Part shown: in pieces, positions 10,310 to 21,565 of the stretch
How positions within the stretch are numbered: position 1 is the first letter of the stretch
How the letters are laid out: each line of letters starts with the position of its first letter
From: Clarkia xantiana subsp. parviflora
Taxonomy: Eukaryota; Streptophyta; Magnoliopsida; Myrtales; Onagraceae
Direction of reading: 5' to 3'
Length of the DNA: 64,000 nt
NCBI GenBank assembly: GCA_036873135.1
Contig: JAPTYO010000003.1
Coordinates: forward strand, 28,710,763-28,774,762
Translations under genes and position numbers: made by a program
The notes under the pieces: model-generated
What the model was told of the DNA's origin: nothing
What the model saw: only the letters and a program-made list of their open reading frames with translations
The model's database searches: none

Positions 10310-13076
10310 CTGAGTTTTAGCACTGATCCATGAGTCTCCCCATATGAATACACCATGGTTCCGAACAAGCACTGCTGTAGCTTTTGGGTAATCTTCTATC
10401 TGCAAGATACCAAGGCAAGTTGACTTAGCTTAGATGCAGCAAACATTTGAGTATATTGTCTTTCCCCTCCTTTTTTGGAGGGCAAGTAGAAGTTTCAGAC
10501 AAATTGCAGTCATGTGATTCTGTACAGCCATTTAATAGCGCTCCATTGCCCCTATATCAGGTTTATATCTAGCTCCTCCTGTATCATAAAATTATTCCCC
10601 ATACATTTACAAATTTACCCAGATATAAAAGTTTGAAGATGGATAATAGGAAGCACCAGAAGAGATATTCCTAAAAAATTGACCAAATGAGCAGATAAGA
10701 ATGATAAGCAGCAGTGTACATGCAGTCACCCACCACAAATTACAAAAATCGGGTAACAGACTGATTTACTTTTCCTCCACAATGCTACTTTAGACACCAA
10801 AGTTTTGCATTAAAACAAGAAACATGATAAAGAAATGCAAAAGGAACATACTGCTTTGGCAAAGGCATCTGTGAGTTCATATTCATATGCAGTATTCTCT
10901 ATTATTGGGACTACTAGCTCATCATAATAACCATGCCCTTGAATTCCTTTGATCATTTCCATATGTGACATCTGCGAATCAAAAGAGGGGTAACACAATA
11001 TAATCAGAAATTAAATAGCAGTGGCTAAGAATGAACACCAACAGAAAGTGAGTTAGCTAAGAAAGTTCAGCTGAAAGCGTAGTTACATCTAATCAACAGT
11101 AATGTACTGAATATTGCATACTAATAGTCTGAAACTCATCTCTGATAGAAACAGGTCTTTTCATGCAGCCAATCATCCTTTTTCTATTCTATTGGACTCC
11201 CACTTTTGCATGGGATCTCAAGATTTTGAACATTTGGCATTCCTCTCAAGTCTATGGACTGCTATCCCTAACTCTAGTTAAGTCTATATGTACTTGCATA
11301 CAGTGCTCTTCATCTTCAGAATCTACCACTTGATATTTTTTTATCATTCTAACAAGCCAATATCTAATAGTCCCAGCTATCCCATATGACTGCTGTTTAA
11401 TTTTTCATTTCCATTATGTTTCATCATAATCCAACTCCTCTCTATGTGGTGAAACTCAAAACTACTATTTCCAGCAAAAGAAATAAGATCTATAAAAGCC
11501 TTAGTGCTAAAACATTCTAAGTTCAGTGTTTTTTTGCAAGTCTATCTCTTTCAAGCAAAATTTCCAGTGTATTTTAAACTCTAGAGAAAGAAAATGAACG
11601 GGTAGTCCAACTTTTCATGTTTCTATTACACCTAAGAGCATGTGAGGCCCCTCTTTTGCTCATTAGCCATTAAGAATTAAGATGAAATCATCAAGCCTGT
11701 TCAGTACTGCAAACTGATGCACTTATGTAGAATAGTTGGTTTATGAGTTATTAGTGCCAAAACAAAATAGGCATTTTATTAACTAGAGAGTAGTTCAAAT
11801 AGATTTTTTTACAATAAAATAAGCACACACTTACTCGAAATTCTGTTGATTGTGGATTCAACATCGTCACAAGACATGATTCAATTCCATGACTGTGGAT
11901 CACAGCTCCAGCATTACGCATCTGATATGCCTGCAAACATAAGCCCATATCATCTTGCAACAAATGTCTAGTCAGAACAAAAATTGGATGAGTTAAAGGT
12001 GCATTATATTTCAATTGAACAAAATTATTTATGAGAAGAGGAAATGGTTGAATTAACTACAGGTGGACAAAGACACGAGTCAATTAAGAACAACTATTTG
12101 AAAACTCATGGACTATGCAATCATTAAAATGATAAACAGAAATTTCCGTGCACTAAAAATTCCAGCATGAAGAAAATAAAAGCAAGAAACTGCAAGCTAT
12201 ATATATAGTGGTTAATCTGACTCTCCTACTGGGGTAACCATCATTCAAAAGTTACAAGGTTACAAGAACATACCCCTCTGAAAAACCAAGTAGAATATAT
12301 ACCTTCATGAAAAGGGGAGCACAGTCCGTGCACTTGGGAGGCTTATTTGGATAGGGCTTAGGAGATGGAGAAACCAAGAAAGAACCATTTGAGCACATGA
12401 CGTACATATCCTCAGGAAGCATTCTCTCCTTCTGAACTCCTGTGAATGGGCTAAATGCATGAGTGCATACTTGGGCATGATTAACCAACAAACTAATCCA
12501 GTATTCAGTCCATTTAATGACTATATTGCTAATTCATTCCATCTTTAAGCTCGGGTAAATGTTCTTTTAATCACCTAACTCATTAAAAATACTGAAATGA
12601 AAACAACATTGCAAGAGAAAATCTTCCAAGGGATTAAATCACAACGAAACTACGACACTACCAATCAATCAGCCAAACAAAAAATACGGGCGTACAGTTT
12701 GATGTTAAGAAGCTGGAGTTCAATTATGTACTCAGTCCATGAACAAGTTTCGTCAATGATTATTCCGAAATGAATCAAGAAGCTGAAACACGCCAATATA
12801 AACTAATTGTACAGAGTCAACTGGACAGAGAGGACGACGGTTACCGGAAGGGGACAAGACGATCAACTGCTCCGGCTTTGGAATGGAGTCATCATGTACC
12901 TTGATCGCGGCAGCGCCACCAGTACCTGACACCCATCCGAGCGTGTAGAAATGGCGGCAGAGGTCCGCTATCAAAATCTTGGTGTCGGCCACCGCTTTGC
13001 TCTCCAAGTAAGCCTGAGACGTTGGAGCGACAGTGATCATTCCTTTGAGCGCCGCCGCTACCGGAGCCGCAGCCAT
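10310..13076 (-). CDS. DEP1: DEP1-type dehydratase-enolase-phosphatase, 3'-truncated gene
   Basis: Exons on the minus strand are 12845-13076, 12303-12439, 11835-11930, 10852-10971 and 10310-10399; all junctions are GT-AG and in phase. They encode 225 residues ([12 protein letters not shown]... to SAKTQ) matching the N-terminal methylthioribulose-1-phosphate dehydratase part of plant DEP1, the methionine-salvage enzyme. Class II aldolase-type metal ligands are visible: H135 and H137 (IHSHG) and H210 (VRNHG). Plant DEP1 is about 500 residues, continuing into a helical end of this domain and then an enolase-phosphatase (HAD) domain. Neither is found downstream. Read-through past the last donor adds 17 residues and a stop at 10256-10258. 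Because the five exons are intact, the gene may still be transcribed; it could also be a young pseudogene. Confidence 0.85.
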
Positions 13077-13571
13077 TGCTGAGTTCTAAGAGTGAGAAGT
13101 GAAGAGTAGTGCTTTGCTTCCGTTTCGCAACCTCAGCCGAGTGGTGCGATAGAGAATGGTAGTTACGCTTCTGCTCAGTACTTGGGCACGAGTGAGGATT
13201 AGGACGATTCGTGGTCGGTCGGATTACCGGCTGCTGACTGAAAGTATGATTGGGCAACAGGACGAAGTGAAAAAATGGGAGCAATAAATAATTAGTAATC
13301 GGCCAAAAAAAATATAGTAAAAAAAGATTTCAGTGTAAATATAAAGATTTTAAAGGGGTAAATTATCAATTATTACAGATTTTTTTTTGGTAAACAACTA
13401 TTACAGATTTGAAAGTAAAAGATACACATCACAAAAATTTAAAGGACTATTGCACCTCGACTGATTGTGGTTTCATGTTTGTTGGGATGTACGAAAAATA
13501 TGACTAAATGTGATGTGGAAAACCGATTTTTACATAAAAAATTGTTTCTGCAATTTGAGTCTACGAGCATT
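13077..13571. other. Upstream region of the DEP1-type gene
   Basis: The first about 200 bp are GC-richer and probably hold the leader and promoter of the minus-strand gene. The remainder is AT-rich, and no clear TATA box was chosen. Confidence 0.45.
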
Positions 13572-13649
13572 GGGTCTTTCTACTTTCTATTATGCTCTAA
13601 AAGTAACATGTTTTTTTTGTATTTTTTGTATTTTTTATTGCCCTAAAGG

Positions 13650-14563
13650 CAAGGTTGTCAAGATAGCTATCCGGATCGTAGGATCGTGCGATCCTAAAAT
13701 TCTATAAGGGTAAATCGATCTGAATTGCTCTTAAGTTCGCTAGCACTTAGGAAGCGGAGTAGGATCGAGCGCCGGATCGTAGAATCGGTCAGGATCGTGA
13801 TCCTATCTAAAATTAGATTTTTTACTTATGGATACACTGTAAATTTATAGCCTAATGACCTATTGATTTGGATAATTATAAATTGAATGTTTATTTACTC
13901 TCATTGACAGATTTATTAGAATAAATAAATTAAAATAATTTTAATGGATATTGGGTGAGTAAAGGTAAACCAAACGTGACTCATCTGTATTCTGCTCTTC
14001 TTTGCAACCAAAAAAATCAGTTCTTCTTCGCCTATTTTATTCGTCTTCTTCTCCAATTCAAGTGTCCAACTTGATATTTACTAGTTACACTTTTTTATAC
14101 TTGGATTCTATTTTTTTAATCATATAAGTTAAAATAACCTCGCAAGTACGAATATTAACTCAAATAATTAAGGTGGCTTGGACTTAAACTTAGATGATAT
14201 TCAAGATATTACAGATGGTGATGATTTTGGAGCTAATGAAGAGTTGGATATAGTTGATGATGGTTCATAATTATTATTAGTTTGAAGTTTGAACTAGTTT
14301 AATGTTATTCAGTACTTTATTTGTTGAATTTACATGTTTATTTAGAAATTTAGAACTTAATTATAATGTTTAGAATACTTTATACTATTTTGGTGATTTG
14401 ATATTAGATTATGTTATTTCTTCACTAGAGAAGAGTAGATTATTTTTACTGTGAAATTATTTGTAAATTTTTGTAGGATCAAACAATCCTCGATCCGATC
14501 CTACAAACGATCTGATCCTACACTCCACCGATCCAAGTTAGGATCCCGATCCTGACAACATTG
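13650..14563. mobile_element. hAT-type element, 8-bp TSD
   Basis: The left end CAAGGTTGTCAAGATAG and the inverted right end CAATGTTGTCAGGATCG bound 914 bp. The flanks cctaaagg (13642-13649) and cctaaaag (14564-14571) are an 8-bp duplication with one mismatch. The related MITE at 40791-41035 has a single cctaaagg at the same place, which serves as an empty-site comparison. Subterminal regions are dense in GGATC/GATCC motifs. Confidence 0.8.
14172..14270 (+). pseudogene. C-terminal remnant of a hAT transposase
   Basis: A 32-codon frame (GGLDLNLDDIQDITDGDDFG...) ends in a stop inside the hAT element. The short acidic tail resembles the C-termini of plant hAT transposases. The rest of the transposase is absent. 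Identification rests on composition and location only. Confidence 0.4.
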
Positions 14564-14730
14564 CCTAAAAGTGAACCGTAGATGAAAATTAATATTATTA
14601 ATAGTATGATACAAATATTAGGTGTGGTTAAATTTTGTTTCATATTATTAAAGTTTTACATGTTACAATTAAGTCCACCCTAGTAATAAAAATTCATGAG
14701 CATTAAAAAATTAAATATTTTTCAAATACG

Positions 14731-15380
14731 ATATTTTTAATAGAATACAAACTTGAGTGTCCATAAAAATGCAACTTGCTTAAACACGCAGTTCAATTAA
14801 GTAATAACTCTTGACACATTTTGGAAAAAAAATTGTGCTTAAGTTCTGAAAATTGAAAAATATTTATAATTAGTACTTTACCGTCTAATGCGGGTAATAA
14901 TTATTTTTAAAATGAAATAAACATGTTATAGATATTGATAGTGATAGATTTCCTAAGATTCAGCCCACTAATATTTAACTTTGTTTCTAAAAAAAATCAG
15001 GTCGGGTGAGGAGAATTTGTAATTGGCCAATATTGAAAATCATTTTGTTTACGTGGATAAGAGAAGGTGAAACACAAAATGTCATCCCACTAATTGATTT
15101 GGTATCTCTCCTCTAAGTGTTTTTTTATATTTTATGCGTGGTGACTCTACGAGAGACCCTATCGGACAACACCCGTAGAATATTTTATCCACAACTAGAC
15201 TCATCATCACCGACTCGTTAATGGTAAAGTGCTATCCTCGGCTCTAAGTTAGTCTTGTCCATATGATGCTTACATAAAAACTTTTACTATTATAGTCTCG
15301 CTCGTTCACATAATGTTATTTTTTCTAAATAAATAACTATATTCCATTAAAACACATATTCTTTCTTGTATTATTTTAAA
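14731..15380. other. AT-rich intergenic DNA
   Basis: No gene is seen. A taatggtaaagtgctatcc stretch near 15219 resembles the 3' end of the SINE-like copies, but the rest of a SINE was not found. Confidence 0.45.
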
Positions 15381-15469
15381 ATGGATCCACATCAATTCAA
15401 TACTTTTCTCCACCATCACCATATGCACAATCTCAGCCATCCTCAATATCAAAATTCTCAAAGCCCTAA
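15381..15469 (+). pseudogene. Gene-like N-terminal fragment interrupted by a MITE
   Basis: The frame starting at 15381 reads MDPHQFNTFLHHHHMHNLSH and then PQYQNSQSPK, with the His/Gln/Asn-rich look of plant trihelix or transposase-accessory N-termini. The Harbinger-like MITE interrupts it at 15470. If the insertion is ignored, the frame would resume at 23532 with PRNL and then stop. I cannot identify the parent gene. Confidence 0.3.
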
Positions 15470-15521
15470 GGGCACGTTTGATTGCCGGTATTGCGATATT
15501 CTAATACCGGTATTAGCTAAT

Positions 15522-16470
15522 TGTTGGACATGGCCCTTGGTTTCTTTGGGTTTAGGCCCATTTGTTGGTGAAAGGAAATTATTCAAGTGCCGTGAGTTAC
15601 TTGTTTTTAAACAAGTACCACACCGGCCAGTTTAAGTGGTATTTACTAGTATATAATGTGTATTACATTTTATACTAGTAACTACTTACTAGATGAAAGG
15701 CTCTCTCCACGCGCGCAGGGGGGGGTGCAGTCGAGTGGATCGAATGGCCACCCCGGTAAGCTTGGCTTGTGTGCGTGCCCGCGACGTACGTACACGAGTG
15801 TCGGTCCGGAATTGCTTGCCTCGCGCGGGTCGGGTTTTGCTGAACTCCATTTATGAAGCCTTCAGCAAAATTCACTATAAATTGGAGCCACATTCCCTCA
15901 TTTCCAACACACCATTTCCGAAATTCTCATATCTCTCTCGAATTTTTCTTGTTCTCTGCGTGGTTGTTTGCCCAGGTGGTGGCTACCGTGCTATCTTTTG
16001 TTTTTGTGCATTTGTTTAATTATTATCGTTTCATCTGCCGTTGTCGTCGGCTTGTTTGTACGTTCCGCCGTCGTGTTCGGCTTCGTGAAAATCCTGTTGT
16101 GTTCGGGTATAAGGTTCGGTTCGGTCAAACGTGTTCGTTGCATAACACGTATTGACGACACTGTTGAATCCTGGGAGGTGATCGCCCCGTGTTTGAACTC
16201 CTTTGCATAACCCGAGGGTGGAGTGGGGCGAAATTGCCTTAAGGAGACCGTGGTTAGCACGGGCCTCAGTACTTAAAAATCACGTATTCGTTTTTCGTCA
16301 TTTTTACGTGTAATTTCGGAGTATTTATATCTTGCATGATAATTTCGTGATAATTATATGTAAGTACTCGTAATTTGACTAATTATATTTTAGTCCTCGG
16401 AAATTCAGAAATTGCGGTTTGATCCCTCAACTTTTCAGTTTTGCAGATTTGACCCTGATATTTGCTAACA
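15522..16470 (+). repeat. 5' LTR of the copia element (949 bp)
   Basis: Begins TGTTGGACATGG and ends TTTGCTAACA. A TATAAAT at 15876-15882 is a candidate promoter element. Relative to the 3' LTR it lacks about 155 bp after position 15842 and one G in the G run near 15718. Confidence 0.93.
16183..16243 (+). promoter_or_regulatory. Potential LTR hairpin plus PBS-complementary segment
   Basis: CGCCCC (16183-16188) and ACTCC (16197-16201) can pair with GGAGTGGGGCG (16220-16230), giving 11 bp with an 8-nt one-sided bulge and an 18-nt loop. Directly after it lies AAATTGCCTTAAG (16231-16243), the exact complement of 16473-16485 just outside the LTR. The same block is present in the 3' LTR at 22431-22443. 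A role in priming is inferred. Confidence 0.55.
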
Positions 16471-16485
16471 GTCTTAAGGCAATTT
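16471..16485 (+). promoter_or_regulatory. Non-canonical primer-binding site candidate
   Basis: The 15 nt after the 5' LTR are gt plus CTTAAGGCAATTT. They do not begin with TGG, as a site for an intact tRNA 3' end (CCA) would. They do not resemble the initiator-Met site TGGTATCAGAGC used elsewhere in this window. Thirteen nt complement the LTR segment 16231-16243. Confidence 0.5.
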
Positions 16486-16581
16486 TTTTTTTTGTTAGAT
16501 TATCAGGGTAGTTGTTGGATTTATTTCTGAATTTGGTTTTCTGCGGAAAAATTTCTAACGTTGTTGTTTTTGTTTGCCCAG

Positions 16582-19500
16582 ATGGATCCTAACAACAACA
16601 ACGTTAATGTTCCCTTCTCTACCGAAATGGTTCCCGGGACGAATGTGCCAACTCCGGGAACAGGAGGTGAACTCCCGCAACCAATCTTTCCGGAGTTGTC
16701 ACTCCCACAGCCGACTGTTGTGACCACAGCTGCTGCTCCTGTATCCACCGGCATGAATTTTCTTCCCGGTGGTGGATTTAACTTTGCTGCTGCGGGTGCA
16801 AGCACATCTGGATTTGTTCCGAATCTTGGATTCGGAAACTTTACTGGAGCCCCCGTGACTGGAGGGGTTGCCATGCCCCGAATGATGCCCGTGGAGAAAC
16901 CAGAGAAGTTTGACGGGACGGGGTTCAAGCTTTGGAGTGAAAAGATGGACGTCTATATCACTTGCCAAGGCTTGAAGAGATTCCTAACGGAAGAGCCCCC
17001 GGCAATTGTTCCAGATGATGCCACATCCCTCTTGGCCTTAGAGGCTTGGAAGCACTCGGACTTCATATGCAGGCACGCCATCATCAGCTGTCTGACCGAC
17101 CAACTGTATCAAGTGTACAGCAAGATGATGTCTTCAAAGGAGTTGTGGACGTCTCTCAACCAAAAATATGAGACGGAAGATGCCGGACGAAAGAAATTCC
17201 TGGTTAGTCGGTTATTTTCTTTTAAAATGGCTGATAACAAGCCTGTGGTGCCGCAGGTGAATGCGCTCCTAAATTTGTTCCAGGAGCTCCATGATGCGCA
17301 AATGGCATTAACCGAGACGTTCAAGGCGGCAGTGATCATGGAGAAACTTCCCCCGAGCTGGGTTGACTTCAAGGGTTACCTGAAGCATAAAACGAAGGAT
17401 ATGTCGGTGTCTAAGGTGGTCAGCAAAATAGCTACCCAGGAGAATCTGGAGAAGGCGAATCCGGCCCACGGAAATCCGGTCGGTCCTATGAGGACGACCA
17501 ACTCGGCCAAGGCGAATGTGGTGGAGCATAACCAGGGTCCGAGTAGGCAGGGCTCTCGGGGGAAGGGGAAGAAGCCACAGGACAAGGGTGTCCACCTAGG
17601 TCCGAAAGGCGGTATTTCTAAGAAGTCCAAAGGCGGACAATCTTCCAAAGGAGGCAAGGGACCCCGAGGAGGTCAAGACTCTCAAGCACCACAACGTTTC
17701 CAGGGGAGCTGCTTTAACTGTGGCAAGGTAGGCCACAAATCAGTTGAATGCAGGCACCCTAGGAAAAATGAAGCCCACGTGGCAGCGGTCACTGAGGATT
17801 TGGAAGACCTTAACTTGATCGCAATGGTGTCGGAAATCAACATGGCTGACTCCAACCTCAGGGACTGGTGGGTTGACACTGGCGCCACCAAGCATGTCTG
17901 CTCAAACAAGGCACTGTTTTCAAGCCTGGAGGAGGTTGACACCGGAGAATCCCTGTACATGGGAAACTCTGCCTCGTCAGCGGTCAAAGGCAGAGGAACG
18001 GTCGTGCTGAAGATGACCTCTGGCAAGGAACTCACCCTGACCAAAGTGCTGTATGTTCCGGACATCCGGAAGAATTTAGTGTCAGGGGCCTTGTTGAACA
18101 AACATGGTTTCCGCCTTGTATTTGAGTCTGACAAATTTGTGCTTACTAAGAATGGTATGTACGTGGGTAAGGGGTACGAGAATGGAGGGATGTTCAAGAT
18201 GTCTGTAATGGCCGTTGCGCCTAAAAATAACATGAATAAGAATGCTTCCTCTTCTGCTTACTTGCTTGAGTTTCCTAATTTATGGCACGGTAGATTAGGA
18301 CATGTTAATTTTGATTCTTTACGAAAGTTAATTAACATGGAGCTCCTTCCTAAATTCAAAATAGATCAAGAACAAAAATGTGAAGTTTGCGTTGAAGCGA
18401 AACTTACTCGGACTTCGTTTCACCCAGTTGAAAGATTTTCCGAACCTCTTGATCTAATACATAGCGACGTTTGTGACTTGAAATATGTCCAAACACGAGG
18501 TGGAAATAAATACTTCATTACTTTCGTAGATGACAGTACGAAGTATTGCTATGTATACTTGATGAAAGGAAAAGATGAAGCTATTCAGAAATTCATGATT
18601 TACAAACAAGAAGTTGAGAATCAACTTAATAAGAAAATCAAAGTGTTGCCAAGCGACAGAGGAGGCGAGTATGAAGCTCCGTTTGCAGACTTTTGTGCTG
18701 AACATGGAATTGTTCATGAAGTCACTGCTCCGTTCTCACCCCAATCAAATGGAGTTGCGGAAAGGAAAAATCGAACATTGAAGGAAATGATGAATTCCTT
18801 GTTGATAAGTTCGGGGTTGCCCCAGAACATGTGGGGGGAAGCTATTTTGACTAGCAATTACCTTTTGAATAAGGTACCCCAAAAGAAGGAAGAGAAAACT
18901 CCGTTTGAATTATGGAAAGGGAGGAAACCTTCTTACAACCACCTTCGAATGTGGGGGTGTCTTGCTAAGGTAATGATACCTCCCCCGAAGAAGGTGCGAA
19001 TAGGGCCAAAAACTGTTGATTGCATTTTCATTGGGTATGCTCAGAACAGTAATGCATATCGGTTTCTTGTGTATGAATCGAAGGTGTCAGATATACACAA
19101 AAACACGATAATGGAGTCAAGAAATGCATATTTCTTTGAAAATAAATTTCCGGCTAAGTCTAGAGGCGAAGCTAACTCTAGAGGAGAAGCTAGCTCTTCG
19201 AGACAAGCATATGAGACTATGGAGGAAAATAGTCAAGACCGAGAACATGAGGGGCATGTTGAGGTCGAGACCGGGGTTGAAACCGAAGTTGAAACCGAGG
19301 TCGAGCCCAGAAGAAGCAAAAGGGCAAGGATTGAAAAATCCTACGGTCCAGATTTTCTGACCTATATGCTTGAAGCTGAACCTCAGACTTACCAAGAAGC
19401 AGTAAACTCTTCTGAGGGTCCTCTATGGAAAGAGGCGATCAATAGTGAAATCGAATCGATCCTGCAGAATCATACTTGGGAGCTAGTGGATCTTCCGCCC

Positions 19501-20955
19501 GGAAGCAAACCGCTAGGCTACAAGTGGATCTTTAAACGTAAAATGAAAGCAGATGGTTCGATCGACAAGTATAAAGCCCGACTTGTCATTAAAGGGTACA
19601 GACAGAAGGAAGGACTGGATTATTTTGATACTGATTCTCCAGTAACCAGAATCACTTCCATCAGGATGGTACTTGCTATTGCGGCGTTGCGAAATTTAGA
19701 AGTACATCAAATGGATGTGAAAACAGCTTTCTTAAATGGAGATTTAGAGGAAGAAATCTACATTGAACAACCTGAGGGTTTCTCTGCACGAGGGCAGGAA
19801 AAGAAAGTCTGTAAGCTTGTCAAATCCCTGTATGGTCTAAAACAGGCGCCTAAGCAATGGCACCATAAATTTGACAGCGTTATGATGGAGAAAGGTTTCA
19901 AAATAAATGAGTGTGACAAATGTATTTACGTGAAAGATACAGATAATGGGTATGTTATTTTGTGTCTTTACGTAGATGACATGCTTATCGTTGGAAGTAA
20001 CGATGAGATGGTCCAGTCCACCAAGCATATGTTGAGTTCGAGATTCGACATGAAAGATATGGGTTTAGCCGATGTGATTCTTGGAATCAAAATTCATAGA
20101 ACATCGGAAGGTCTCGTTTTAAGTCAAAGTCATTACGTTGACAAGATTTTAGATAAATTTATCAAAGATGACAAGAACGAGGTGAGTACCCCAATAGATA
20201 CGAGTAAGTACTTCTCAAAGAACAAGGGAGATTCAGTTTCCCAAGTTGAGTACGCTCGGATAATTGGAAGTGTTATGTATTTAATGTCGTGCACTAGGCC
20301 AGATATCGCTCACGCTGTAAGTGTTTTGAGTCGATATACGAGTAATCCCAGTGTTGATCACTGGCATGGGGTAATCAGGTTACTTAGGTATCTGAGACAC
20401 ACTCGGAGTCATGGTTTACACTATACTAGGAATCCTTCCGTGGTCGAAGGCTATAGTGATGCGAACTGGGTGTCCGATTCCAGAGACACGGACTCTTTGA
20501 GTATGAGTGGTTATGTATTCACCTTAGGAGGTGCAGCAGTTTCGTGGAAATCCTCAAAGCAAACAGTCATAGCCAGATCCACGATGGAGTCTGAGTTTAT
20601 CGCACTGGATAAAAGTGCCGAAGAGGCAGAATGGCTACGCCATTTCCTCGAGGATGTTCCGAGATGGCCAAAACCTGTGCCCGCAATCTGCATACATTGC
20701 GATTGTCAAGCCGCGATCGGCAGAGCGCACAATTTCATTTATAATGGAAAGTCAAGACATATTCGTCGAAGACACAGTTCCATTAGACAATTACTCTCTA
20801 CCGGAATTATCACCATCAGCTTTACGAGATCGGTCGATAATATTGCGGATCCGCTAACCAAGGGTTTAAACAGAGAGTTATTTGGCCAAGCATTGAAAGG
20901 AATGGGGCTAAAGCCCGTCAAGGAAACGCTCTTGAGAAGGAAAACCCAACCATGA
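16582..20955 (+). CDS. Copia gag-pol polyprotein, 1,457 aa, uninterrupted
   Basis: The protein starts at MDPNNNN; the ATG at 16582 is preferred over upstream frame extension because no earlier ATG exists in frame. Domains in copia order are: a gag region with [12 protein letters not shown]; a CCHC zinc knuckle [14 protein letters not shown] near residue 377; an aspartic protease [12 protein letters not shown] with D432; a pre-integrase [14 protein letters not shown]; an integrase with PSDRGGEYE and [15 protein letters not shown]; a reverse transcriptase with [12 protein letters not shown] and YVDDML near residue 1130; and an RNase H with GYSDANW and STMESEF. Integrase preceding reverse transcriptase defines Ty1/copia. 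All catalytic motifs look intact and there is no frameshift. The ATG is preceded by tttgcccag, a good splice acceptor, and the LTR has a similar tttgcccag/gtggtgg near 15967, so leader splicing is possible but untested. Confidence 0.96.
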   Translation: MDPNNNNVNVPFSTEMVPGTNVPTPGTGGELPQPIFPELSLPQPTVVTTAAAPVSTGMNFLPGGGFNFAAAGASTSGFVPNLGFGNFTGAPVTGGVAMPRMMPVEKPEKFDGTGFKLWSEKMDVYITCQGLKRFLTEEPPAIVPDDATSLLALEAWKHSDFICRHAIISCLTDQLYQVYSKMMSSKELWTSLNQKYETEDAGRKKFLVSRLFSFKMADNKPVVPQVNALLNLFQELHDAQMALTETFKAAVIMEKLPPSWVDFKGYLKHKTKDMSVSKVVSKIATQENLEKANPAHGNPVGPMRTTNSAKANVVEHNQGPSRQGSRGKGKKPQDKGVHLGPKGGISKKSKGGQSSKGGKGPRGGQDSQAPQRFQGSCFNCGKVGHKSVECRHPRKNEAHVAAVTEDLEDLNLIAMVSEINMADSNLRDWWVDTGATKHVCSNKALFSSLEEVDTGESLYMGNSASSAVKGRGTVVLKMTSGKELTLTKVLYVPDIRKNLVSGALLNKHGFRLVFESDKFVLTKNGMYVGKGYENGGMFKMSVMAVAPKNNMNKNASSSAYLLEFPNLWHGRLGHVNFDSLRKLINMELLPKFKIDQEQKCEVCVEAKLTRTSFHPVERFSEPLDLIHSDVCDLKYVQTRGGNKYFITFVDDSTKYCYVYLMKGKDEAIQKFMIYKQEVENQLNKKIKVLPSDRGGEYEAPFADFCAEHGIVHEVTAPFSPQSNGVAERKNRTLKEMMNSLLISSGLPQNMWGEAILTSNYLLNKVPQKKEEKTPFELWKGRKPSYNHLRMWGCLAKVMIPPPKKVRIGPKTVDCIFIGYAQNSNAYRFLVYESKVSDIHKNTIMESRNAYFFENKFPAKSRGEANSRGEASSSRQAYETMEENSQDREHEGHVEVETGVETEVETEVEPRRSKRARIEKSYGPDFLTYMLEAEPQTYQEAVNSSEGPLWKEAINSEIESILQNHTWELVDLPPGSKPLGYKWIFKRKMKADGSIDKYKARLVIKGYRQKEGLDYFDTDSPVTRITSIRMVLAIAALRNLEVHQMDVKTAFLNGDLEEEIYIEQPEGFSARGQEKKVCKLVKSLYGLKQAPKQWHHKFDSVMMEKGFKINECDKCIYVKDTDNGYVILCLYVDDMLIVGSNDEMVQSTKHMLSSRFDMKDMGLADVILGIKIHRTSEGLVLSQSHYVDKILDKFIKDDKNEVSTPIDTSKYFSKNKGDSVSQVEYARIIGSVMYLMSCTRPDIAHAVSVLSRYTSNPSVDHWHGVIRLLRYLRHTRSHGLHYTRNPSVVEGYSDANWVSDSRDTDSLSMSGYVFTLGGAAVSWKSSKQTVIARSTMESEFIALDKSAEEAEWLRHFLEDVPRWPKPVPAICIHCDCQAAIGRAHNFIYNGKSRHIRRRHSSIRQLLSTGIITISFTRSVDNIADPLTKGLNRELFGQALKGMGLKPVKETLLRRKTQP

Positions 20956-21554
20956 TGACTGGAGATCCCAAGAACTTGGTTCAATGGGACAACCTAATCA
21001 CAAGGGTGAGTGTTGTCACTGTGGGGGTCAAACCCCGAGCCCATTCCTATGATGCAAACAGTGATGGAGAAGAGGTTAAGCTTTTGCTGGTGTTGATCTA
21101 TCATCGGTTAATCCGAACATAGTAATTGGAAATTACTTAAACAAGGTCATTTTCACACAAAGCTTTTAATGATTCGTAAGGAGAACTCAGAGTCGTGAAG
21201 ATGCTCTTGAGACATAGAATCACCTATGCGAGTGAGAAGTGGGGCCGCTTCAAAAGGAATTATTGAGGGCGTAATTCTTAGAAACGCTTGCAGAACCAGG
21301 CTAGTGATCCAGGGCCTAGGGATCACAGGGCGTGAACCGAACTATACTAGGAAGGTACCTGTGTGGGTTATGTCGTCATTTACACCAACGACAGTCGGTT
21401 CAAGGACATCGCGTCTACCGACCAGTCAGTAGAGAAGGCATGATCTCACAAGGGGTAGGTTCAAAGGGGCTACCCCTACCTATCCTTTGCAGGTATTGAC
21501 CGTCGAACACAACTTCCGAGTCTAGAGCTACCGTTAGGATTCCAATTTCCATTC
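20956..21554 (+). other. Untranslated 3' region of the copia element
   Basis: About 600 bp between the pol stop and the polypurine tract with no long open frame and no env-like protein. Such long non-coding stretches occur in several plant copia lineages. Confidence 0.7.
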
Positions 21555-21565
21555 ATGTGGGGGAT
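21555..21565 (+). promoter_or_regulatory. Polypurine tract
   Basis: ATGTGGGGGAT directly precedes the 3' LTR, the expected position for the plus-strand primer of reverse transcription. Confidence 0.8.

Larger units (their letters stand above)
13572..14730. mobile_element. Mutator-like MITE copy split by a nested hAT element
   Basis: The outer parts (about 13572-13649 and 14572-14730) align with the complete MITE at 40791-41035. Shared blocks include tctttctac, attgccctaaagg before the split, and gtgaacc, ttaatagtatgatac and ttaggtgt after it. The right boundary is approximate. Confidence 0.55.

Noticed and set aside
15656..16260. Several 60-108-codon frames within the copia LTR
   Set aside because: The same frames appear in the other LTR; LTRs are regulatory, and the peptides resemble nothing known.
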